Part shown: positions 37,101 through 49,100 of the stretch, in pieces
Layout: every line of letters starts with the position of its first letter
How positions within the stretch are numbered: position 1 is the first letter of the stretch
Assembly: GCA_032622095.1 (NCBI GenBank)
Contig: CP136065.1
Location: 25,799,141 to 25,863,140, forward strand
Source: Siphonodentalium dalli
Lineage: Eukaryota > Mollusca > Scaphopoda > Gadilida > Siphonodentaliidae
DNA length: 64,000 bases
Direction: 5' to 3'
Made by a program: the position numbers and the translations under genes
The notes under the pieces: model-generated
Told to the model about the DNA's origin: nothing
Databases searched by the model: none
Seen by the model: only the letters and a program-made list of their open reading frames with translations

Positions 37101-40100
37101 TTTAACGGCATTTTAAGGTTAACGCAACAATCAGACCCAGCCCGTCTATCTGCGAGTGAACTTGACCCATTTTGACCTGCGCAAAGATGTTAATTGGGTT
37201 TTCCCAGATTTTCCAAAAATATAACCCAAATCAGCGCATTGCGATTTCGACAAGTGGGTTGTCGCCCTTGCGTTGAAAAGTTGAAAAAGTAAAAATAGTA
37301 ACGGCGAGAGCCAGTCTAACAACACTGAATGAAATAGTTCCGTCGACAGATGGTACTAGTGCGATTCTGAGAATTATCACACACCTGGAACGTCGTGCGA
37401 TCATGCGAATTACGTGATAGATATGTAATAAGAACTGTTATCATGAGAGACAGCTACCACGTGAGTTCATGTCACAGCTGTAGATCATTGGAGATTCTAT
37501 GGCTTGTTTTATAGAATTACATTTTGCCGTAGTTAATTTTAAGGGCTGCTAATATGGTACATGTAGTACTAAAAAGATATCAAAGCATGAAAGCGAAAAC
37601 ATCATTTGCTTTTTGTTCTGGTTCCAGAAAAATATGTAGTTCATTTGCCACATATGCCCAAAAATTTCTCAATTGTCATTAGTGACATTTACACTACCCT
37701 TCTTGTGACACGTTTGAATAAGTATTTTTAAACTGAATATCAATAAAAATCAGTTTAGAATGTGGATATTTTGTTTTTGTGAATTGTAACACCATTGTGT
37801 CTGATGCAGGTTTTGTGATAGTTCAGATTTACGATCGCAGTTGACAGTGGAGTTTAGAAAAATGAACAGGGGGTTACCGTTGCAGTGATGATTCAAAAAG
37901 TGGCACGGTATGAATACCAGATGAATACAGGCTGATGCTGCAGGTCAGTTGCCTGCACTCGTGGCAAGACTGCTTGACCGTGCTTGACTTGTGGCACTAC
38001 TGTGGTAGTGACTGGCATACAACCACTTTAGAGGGGTCGATTAATTACAGCATAGCTGTATCTTAACTAAACAGATCTAAACAGAATTAATGAATTTTCA
38101 TTTTCCAGCATCATGAACTACACATCTGGGACATAGAACAGAACAATGTTTTACCATATATGTTTTAATGTTTATTTACCTGTTCTACTGACCGCACTTC
38201 TGGGACATAGAACTGGAGCATGTTTTGCACACCATTTTTCAATGTAACACTGGAACTAGGGCAGCCGGTACATGATCCCTGCATCTTTAGCTTCACAACT
38301 CCAGTGTCCTGATCAAACCCCTGCAAGAAAGTTTTTAATATTTTGAAACTGAGTAGATATATTAATTAAAAACATGGTTTATAACTAAACCTGATTGTAA
38401 GCTCAGTTAGTATCTCTGCAAATATTTGTTTATGGTTATTATATTAAATCTGAATTAAAATTTAAATATTCCCAAAATAAAACGACTGAATGGCAGGTTT
38501 ACCCTTTCTATACTAAATGAATTCACCCATTCAGATTTGAAAGTATACATTTGAATAGTTTCTTATTCGTCTGGAGGGATGTTCAGGTGATGAAGCAGAT
38601 GACAACAGACTAATAGATAATACAAGTGCAGAAGAATTCATATTTTCTGAAGGGGAATGTTCAGATAATAAGTTCAACAAACAACCATTGAACCTATTAT
38701 CTGAACATTTCCTGAGGGAACTACTTGTTAATGACTATTTAGTACAGAAAGGGTTAAGTTCATCTAAATATCCAGAACAAAATGTACAAAATTGTGCTAC
38801 AGTAATGCCCAAAGTAATTGACCCCTTAACTACAGCAGAATTATGGGTAATTTTTCAGGATTTAGTCGGAAATATGGCTTGTTGCCATTCATCGTAAAGC
38901 TCTGTAGTTAAGGGGTCAATTACTTTGGGCATTACTGTACAATGCATAACAGCTGACAGTGCTGACTTATCCCTACTTGAAAGAAGCCAAATCATATATT
39001 ACGTTGTCCAGATTTATTATAAAACTGTTTTCAAAATAGTAGAATCAGACAGAATATTACGTACATTAAAGAGCCTGAATACAATAAACATTAAAACACA
39101 CTCCATCTTACTATTTCTCCATATTGTTATAACTAATTGCTTATTAGTCTGGTCGATAAACTCAAATTTTAGGGTCAACCTAGAAAAAATTTGGACTAAG
39201 TTGGTTTTTATATCATTTGAAGAGGAAGCTCTCCTCTATAACATATCCAAAATCCGCTAAAATCCGCTTTGAGCAATTTTTGTAATTCAAGATGGCGTCC
39301 AAGATGGCTGCCATTTTCCTATAAGTCAGCTCGGTGCAATTATAGTGAGAACATCTTGTCATATGTATACACTTGTGTACATTTTTGTGAAGCTATGAAA
39401 TAACGCCATCTTTATGTGCCAAAATTGAAACTTCCCGTCTAAGATGGCCACCAAAATGGCGACCGGAAGTGGAATTCATACGTTTTTACTAATACTTTTA
39501 AGATAAGTTTCTGAGGTCTGGAACTGGTTGAGAATTGTGACTTTATTTTGTATATAGCATGTTAACTGACCATTGGAGCAATGAAATATGCTGTTCGTGG
39601 GGGTCCACACCCTTCCGATCACTCAAAAATTCGATTTTACAAAACGCGGTATAACATTTTACAAAATATCCCCTTTGTGATTCTGGTCACATTTCACCAA
39701 GAAGTGGGAAGAACTGTGCAATGTAAATGATCCATTCTATATCTTATTGATATTCGAACTCAATGGTACCAAAATTGTCACTTTGGCTCAAAATGGCTGT
39801 CAAAATGGCCGCCAAAATATGGGAAAATGTTAATTATTATCCCAACGTGTCATGCAACCGCTTACAAGTTATGGTGATGTACACACATGACTATTCCGTA
39901 TTATATACATTGAATACCAACATTTCTTATGCACCTTGATTAATTTTTACTATTTACCATTCTGAAATCACCAGAATTATGGGATTTTTCTATCACAAAC
40001 AGCATCAAACTCGGCAAAAAATCACTATCTTTAGTATCAAAGTTCTTTTTATTTTTATATGCCTTAAATATGACACAGTGTGGTGTTTTAGACAATATTA

Positions 40101-43100
40101 CTCAAGATTACATGCAAAATGGCAACCAAATTTAGTAAAAAGTTTATATTCCGAATATTATTCTCGGCTGTTCCGAAATGGTAGCAAATTGTGACTCACT
40201 TGGTTATTAAACATGCTACTTAATCAATGGACAACTTAATCTTATATTATGGTTGTCCCAAAACCTTATGGGGCACGACAAATTAATTTTAAGGGATGCA
40301 GTATGAATTTTGCCGAAGACCTCTTTTGGGATTATGTCCATGTTTTTTACGGAAACGGACGGAACGTTGAACCTGAACTGACAGGTATCATATTATGTGG
40401 CTACTCTGGCCCATTAGCATCAAAATTGATTAACTTATAAACTATTGTCAGGAAAACCGTTTTCTTCACATTGCATATAAAACGCAATTAATGTGGAGAA
40501 CACTCTGATATTACCTCTATCAATTAACATATCCTTGAGTTATTGTGGAAAGTGATAGTCACACAAAGGTGCACCAGTACAAATCACACATGAGCATGCA
40601 GTCACTCCATATATACATACATGAATACCACGTAAATGGCCATGTGCCACTCGCTGTATAGACATACACCTCACCCATTACCATACAACCACAATTGGGT
40701 TTACCCATACACCAACGCATGGTCATATAGCCGTGAATAACATTGCAGACACACCAGGTATACTCCCACACATCACATGACCTGTATACATATTCACTAC
40801 ATACATGAACACAAAGTAACCTCTTGTATACCTATTCGCCTAACCATAGGCCATACAGTCACTCCGTGTATATGTATTTGCCACATGCATAGCTATACAG
40901 CCACTAAATATATACATATACACCTCACCGATGACCATACAGTCACTCCATACCTGTTCGCTACATCCATTGTTATATATTACTTCTTGTATATCTATTT
41001 GCCTCACCACTGGTCATACAGTCTCACTCCCTGTATATATACATATTTGCGACACCCATGGCCATATAGCCACTCAAGATATACATATACACCCAACCCA
41101 AAACCACAGAGTCACTCTAGGTATATACATATAACCTCACAAAAGTGGCCTTACAGCCCTTCTAGATATATCAATGTCTCGTACCGCGCATACGGCCATT
41201 CATACACCCCAGACTTGCATATACACCTGACCCATGACATTTCAGCTTCTCTCTGTATACGCATAAACCACATTCGTGATCATAGTCACTCCTTGTATAT
41301 CAATTCACCCCACCATTAATTTTGTCATACTGTCAATCCCCATATACATATATGTACATATTGGCCGTGCCATGGCCATGTAGTCACTCATGATATACAT
41401 ATACACCTCACACATGACACAGCGTCACTCCAGGTGTGTATATATACCTCACCAATGGCCATACAACCCTTCTAGATATACCAATACCCCGCACACACGG
41501 CCATTCGTACACTTCAGACTTGCATATACAGCTCAATCGTGACAATTCAGCCACTCGCTGTATACATATACACCCTCTCCACGGGCATTCAGCTAGTTAC
41601 TGTATGCTTGTACACACCACCAAAGACAATACAATAGTACATATTAACATATACATCCCATCCATCACCATGAGGTTGCTCTCTATATACACTAGCCGCC
41701 AATGGCCATCAAAGTGTACTCCAGGTATGCATATACACTTCAACAATGACCGTGCAGTCATTCCATGTATACATATACACATTGCCCATAACCACACAAC
41801 CACACCCTATTTATACATACACCCATCCATTACCATGCATCCAACATGTATATACATATACACCCGCCCATGACAATACATCCACCCAATGTACATACGT
41901 ACAGCCCACCACTGACCACACAATCACTCCATGTATACATACAGGACACTGTAGCTGCTCTCATTATGACCATACACCACTTCAATGACCAGACAGCCAC
42001 TCACTGTAAACATGTTGACCTCACACATCAGCATACAGCTACTCCTTATATACATATACATCTCACTATGGGCATCCCATCCATGATCATATAGTCACAC
42101 ATTGTATAACTATTCACACCATTCATGAATACAATAGTTCCATGTATACCTACTCACATCGCCTATGACCAGACAATCAACAGACATACACACTGTATTA
42201 AGTTGATCAATGTTGATGCTAATGGACCAGAATAGCCACTTAATATGATCCATCTCTGTTCGGTTTCAACGTTCTGCCCATTTCCGTTCAAAAACAAGGA
42301 AGCTTTAGGCAAAATCCATATTGCATTGTTCAAAATGAATTTGTCATGACTCGTAGGGTACCGGGACAATCAGAATAGAACATTTAGTTGATTAAGTAGC
42401 ACGTGAGTCACAATTGATTATGTATACAAATACACCACGTATATACACATATGTTTATGTATATTATAATGTTTACCAAACTTGGTTGCCATTTTGGAAG
42501 CCATCTTGAGTAATTTTGTCTAAAACAACTCAGTGTGACACATGTAACACATATCAAAACAATAAACATCTTTGATACCAAACATAGTTCCATTTTACTT
42601 TCAAAATATGGCTCAAACCTGAACAGCGATTTTTTGCCAATTTTGATATCAGGATTGTGACAGAAAATTTCGAATAATTCTGGTAATTTCAGTGGATAAA
42701 ATAGTAACAAAATACCAAAGGTGCATCAGAAATGTTAGTACTCAAGCTATATAAGACATACTAGTCAACTGTGTGCATCACCCTAACTTGTAAGCGGTTG
42801 CGTGGCACGCTGGGATAATAATTACCATTTTCCATATTTTGGTGGCCATATTGGCAGCCATTTTGAGCCAAAGTGACAATTTTGGTACCTTTGAAACCGA
42901 ATATCAATAAGATATAGAATGGATCAGTTACATTGCACAGTTCTTCCCACTTCTTGATGAAATATGATTAGAATCTTGGGGATCTTTTGTGAAATGTTAT
43001 ACCGCGTTTTGTAAAACCGATTTTTTGAGTGATCAGAAGGGGTGTGGACCTCACGAACAGCATATTTCATTGCTCCAATTGTCAGTTAACATGCTATATA

Positions 43101-46100
43101 CAAAATAAAGCCAAAATTCTCAACCAGTTCCAAACCACAGACACTTATCTTAAAGATATTATTAAAAAAACGTAAAAAATCCACTTCCGGTCGCCATTTT
43201 AGCGGCCATCTTGGACGGGGAGTTCCAATTTTGGCACATAAAGGTGGCGTTATGTCTTAGCTTCACAAAAATGTATACATGTGTATATATATGACAAGAT
43301 GTTCTCACTATAATTGCATCAAGCTGACTCATATGAAAATGGCAGCCATCTTGGACGCCATCTTGAATTACAAAAAATGCTCAATGCGGATTTTAGCGGA
43401 TTTTGGATATGTTATGGAGGATATATTCCTCTTCAAAATGATATACAAACCAACTTAGTCCAAATTTGTTCTAGGTCAAACCTTTTATCGACCAGGCTAT
43501 ATGTGTCACAGTCAACAGAATGAAAGTGCCAATGACACTGTAGCTCAACTTGGGAAGGACTGAAGGAGTTAATTTTTTGCTGAGAAATGAATAGAATGAT
43601 AAAGAAAAAGGAAAGTAAACTAGAGGTCCCCTCCCCTTGAAAATCCATATGACGTTTGTTAATGATCGGATGAGGAATGTGGTCTGTAGGATGCACCAAA
43701 GGATTTGGTCATACAAACAGTAAATTCCAAGATGGATGCTGGCAGCCATGTTTTTAAACAAATTTTGGTAAAAATAGAAGGCTCCTATCTAGAGGTCACC
43801 CTGAAGATCCATATGAAGTTTTGTGATCACCAGATGAGGAATGTGGTCTGTAGGGTGCACCAAAGGGTTTAGTCATACAAAGATTAAAATCCACGATGGC
43901 TGCCGGCGGCCATGTTTTTCAACGAAAGTTGATCAAATTTGATAGCTCCCGCCCAGAGGTGATTCTAAACATGCATGCAAATTTTCAAATAAATTCTACA
44001 ACAAATGCGGGGTGCAGGGTGTGCCAATGGATTCAAATTTGAAATCCAAGATGGTTGCTGGCAGCCATGTTTTTTAACAAATTTGGTCAAAATAGGAGGC
44101 TCCCATCTAGAGGTAATCCCAAATATCGATATGAAGTTTGGTGACGATCGGTTGAGAGAGTGGCCTGCAGGGTGTGCCAAAGGATTTTGTCATACAAAGA
44201 GTAAATTCCAAGATGGCCACTGGCAGCCATGTTTTTCAACATATTTTGGTCAAAATAGGAGGCTCCCATCTAGAGGTCACCCCGAAGATCCATCTGAAGT
44301 TTGGTGATGATCGGATGAGAGATGTGGTCTGTAGGTTGTGCCAAAGGATTTAGTCATGCAAAGAGTAAAATCTAAGTTGGCTGCCGGTGGCCATGTTTTT
44401 CATCGAAAATGGTTCAAATTCGATAGCTCCCAACTACAGGTGATCACAATTGGGTCTGCAAAATTAAAAAATGATCCGGCCATAAATACGGGCTGTAGGG
44501 TATGCCGATGGATTCAAATTTGAAATCCAAGATGGCTGCAGGCAGCCATGTTTTTCATCGAAATTCGGAAAAATTTGATAGCTCCCATCTATAGGTCACC
44601 CTGAAGCTACATATGAAGTATAGTGAAGATCGGATAAGGGATGCGGCCTGTAGGGCATGCCGAAGGAAATTGTTGATGCATGCATGCACCCATGGCAATA
44701 GCTCAAACTTTACGTTGTAAAGTTGAGCTAAAGTTGAGCTTAAAAGGACATCAATGTACCATAAACACAATATCTCCACCATCCTCCTGTACAGTTGGAC
44801 GTATACGGGTCTCCAATAGTTCTTTTATCATAGCTACTGTTTCATCATCATTTGGGTCAGGAGCTGCAAAAAAAGGGGGTTAATATTATACTCTCAGAAA
44901 GGTCACCTTTTTACTTCCCACCAAATGAAATTTTCATTGAGAATGCTAACACACATGACAGTTCAGAAGAATGTGTGAAAAGCAGAAGAAACGTCAATAA
45001 CTGAATTCAAGTTAAATATTTGTCTCTGAAACACGCATTCTGATTGGTCGAGAGTTGCTAACTTTAGTTTAGCAATTCACCAGCATTGGCCGCTGGTCAG
45101 TTAACAAATTTTGAATGTAGCACCGCATCATGAGATGCACCACAGGAGTCGTGGAATCGAGTCAACCACTCAGATGTTTACTATATTTATTGTTGACAGG
45201 AAGTCATTCAGGCACTGTTCTGAGTAAACCCATGGAACGTACCCAGAAATTTGATCATCGAAAAAAGACATCTCACTTCATGGCATGTAATGGTGATAAA
45301 TACACAATGTGTTTGTACCGATTCATGTATCGCGGCGAGGCTAGTTTTCATGGCCATATAGTGACGAGGCAACCTTGGTCACCGAGTGGCTATGTGGCCA
45401 CGAAAATTAGCCGAGTCGCGATACATGAATAGGTACAAACACATTGTGTATATAACACATTTATCTACCATTTTTGTGACAGAATTCTTCACACAAATTA
45501 CATTTTGGGAGATTTTTAACTGCTAAAATCGTTGGATTTATTTCAGACGATTAGCTTTCTTGAGTAAATTCTCCCAACCGGCAAATGTATGTGTCACACG
45601 ATTAGCTCGATTTGCTAAATTCTCCCAACCTGCATGTTCACGCGAATATGCCTAACGGAAACTATTTTTTTATAGTATGCAAGAATATGTTGGAATGTTG
45701 TTTTGATTTTTCACGCTATTGATGTGACGTCAGTTCATTCATGATTTTGAACCAGTGAATGACATCATGTGCGCCTTGTATCGCAACTACAGTAACGATA
45801 CAGATTTTTATTACCATTTCGTTATCGCCAATTTTATCAGGGAATTTCATAGGAAATGGTAGATAAAAGCGCATATCATATAGTTTCTTTCAATATTTTT
45901 GGGCATTGAATTACAATGAAGGTGAACATACCCTGTTTCATTGGATATGACAGAAAGTTGCTGAAGCTGAACCATTCCATGACTAGAGGTTCATGATATT
46001 TTGTGAAAACCCTGTGCCCAATACATTCTTTTATATAAGCGAGTCTCCCATAGGGAGCCAGTGCAATCTCGGGAGACTTGCATATTATAAGAGGATGCAC

Positions 46101-49100
46101 TGGCACAGAATTTTCAACTGCTGCACCAGCGCAGCTCCTGTCATGAAAGGGTTGACAAAACTTTTTCTAATTGTAATTACCTGTATCTGATAATGGTACC
46201 TCTCCTTTCTAATTGCAATTATCTGTATCTGATAATGGTACCTCCCCTTCTAGGGGTGATAGGAAGACAGTCAGTCATGACTATATCACCCCTAACAATA
46301 TACATGTATAGTCTATTAATATTATATTTTATTTGTAATTGTGCTTTCCATGTGTGTATATTGTAAATAAAAATTATCCTATCCTATCCTATGTAATTAC
46401 CTGTATCTGATAATGGTACACCCCCTTTCTAATTGTAATTACCTGTATCTGATAATGGTACCTCCCCTTTCTAATTGTAATTACCTCTATCTGATAATGG
46501 TTTTTCTAATTGTAATTACCTGTATCTGATAATGGTACATTTTTCTAATTGTAATTACCTGTATCTGATAATGGTTGATCATCTGTAAGGACTGGTGCAC
46601 CACTTGCAAAGAAGTCCATGATTGTCGCAAAAATATCCGGCTTTAGAAGGCTCCACTCCATATCTGAGTCCACCTGAAAAATATTTACCTTAGTGTATCA
46701 CTTTGTGATAATATGTGTTAAGGTTGTTCGAACGCTACAGTCATTCGATCCCAATTGATGTCTGGAAAACTGTTAATGTAGTGCCTGCATGATAATCCTG
46801 CCAGTTGTGAAACATGGACAGGTGCTAAATAGCTGGAAGAGAGGTGAATAAATGCCGTTCTGTGGCATGTTCTACTAACTGAGACCAATTACATGTAGTT
46901 GTGTCTTCACAAAAACTGCAACAATTTACCGCATAATCGCTATCCCAGACTTCAACAGTTCATCTTCTATCGACAACTTGGATTCTCGCTATGCTTCCAT
47001 CATCAGGGATGTTTGTCTTTAAATAAACTCATCGAAATTCTGCTACTATTCCTCGGAACTTTACCAATGAACGCTCTCGGTCAAATGCCTGCTATTGTGT
47101 AAGTGATTGTACTCATAACATGTATATTAATTTACCCATATCATTTCTTCTTTATCTTACTCTTGACTTTGTGCTTGATCTCTTTACTACTTTCTCACTC
47201 CCTGCTCTATCCTGTACATATAGTTGTCAATGTGTGTATTTGCATTCAACATTTATGCTGCAGTATGTCCATAAATCTCATGTTCATTCGTGTGTGAGGT
47301 GCTCTTTTGTATGTGTTAGTAATGTAGCCATTTGCGTTTGAGATACTGGCCTTTTTGTGGTGTATGTATGTAATTGCCTTATGCATTCGCAAGTGAGGTG
47401 TGTTGTTATAATGAGGCCATTTCCATGTGAGATATTTATTAGCCTTTTTTGTTATGTCCATGTTGTCTTGCGGCGGTTTCTGTATATATTTATCATAAGT
47501 ATGTTGTTACAATTTCTCAGTTTTGTTGTCATGTTCGGTAGCTATCATGTCGCATTTTCGTTGTATCTAATGTATTAACTATGTCGCATTCATGTGGTCT
47601 TCACTTCACTTTGCATCATCGTAATACTATTTTTCTTTTCTTTATAGGTTGAAACAATAAATTATTAAAGTTCTACAACCATGGCGTTGTTCATTTGATC
47701 GACCTGAGCGAAACACTTAGTTACTGTTAGAAAATCAGCTCTGAAAAATATATTTACCTTAGTTACTGTTACAAAATGAGCTCCAAACAAATATTTACCT
47801 TACATGTAGTTACTGTTGCAAAATCAACTCCAAAAAATTGCCTTAGTTACTTTACAAATCGGTTCCAAAAAAAATATTTACCTTAGTTACTGATGCAAAT
47901 TCAACTCCAAAAAAATATAGACCTTAGTTACTGTACCGGTACAAAAACAGCTCCGATAAAACATTTACCTTAGTTACTGTTACAAAATCAGCTCCAAAAA
48001 AATATTTACCTTAGTTACTGTTACAAAATCAGCTCCGAAAAATACACCTTTCACACCTTCTATTCTGAAAAGCTGTCTGGAAGAAAAAATCAGAAAATAA
48101 TTTAAACCCTGGGAGACTATTAAGACACTCATATATACTCAGCAATTTTTTAGGAAACAAGTCTTAATTTACATTAAATACTTACATTCTGCAGGCTCTG
48201 TTGAGTTCAAAGGTACTGGTATACATTTTATTGCAACCCATTGATGTGAGGCACATGCATTCAATGGAATCCCAGCCATTGAATACATATTATGGAATAC
48301 ATGCAGGAACTATTTTTTTTGAGGTTGTCGCCAAGAAAGATAACATACATTATGTCAACGATCCGCTTTGGGTGATGCCTTAATCATTACTGGTTACTCA
48401 TCAGACTTAGATCACAATAAGGAAGCTATTGTATCAATGAAGGTGACAGTCATAGATTGTACTTATCTGACACAATGGTGTAGAATAAATACAGAACACA
48501 ACTTTCATCATAATCTGGAATCTTTTATCGAACTCATTGCAGACAACGCATAGTTACATTTTGCTCAAGCTACACTCTCTGGGAATATATCCTTGCACCA
48601 TCTGCAACTCATTCGATAAAAATATTCTTAGTAAGATGTGCATTGTTTTTTGTCTATTTATATCATTGGGGTCAGAAAGTTTATCCTTTCATTCCCCAGT
48701 CTGGGGGTTAGCTACATGTATATGCGTGGAGAGGCATGGGTTACACTAGAGTCGTTGGGTATAGCCTTCACCTACATTCAATCCTGTTAACATTCAGGCA
48801 AAAGGAAAACTGGATTGCCTCAAAATTACAAAGGAAAGTGTTGATCTAACCAGAGTATTATTCTATCTTCAGACCATTACCTTTATCATACATGTACATA
48901 TCTTCAATCAGCTGGGTGAATTCATCAAATATATTATAAAACATATGTACCCAGTGTAAAGAAATGTTTTCCAACTAAATATATTCTTGGGTACTCAAGT
49001 ATTTCCTTGGAACACCATTCATTGACATAAGTACTCACTGTAAAAAATGACCCAAATAAAAATCATAAATATACAATGTGCACGTATGTCTGGCTGTTTT

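Noticed and set aside
40777-41319. 180-codon plus-strand ORF rich in His, Ile and Thr
   Set aside because: It reads through a degenerate tandem repeat low in stop codons; no domain, and the overlapping frames are equally open.
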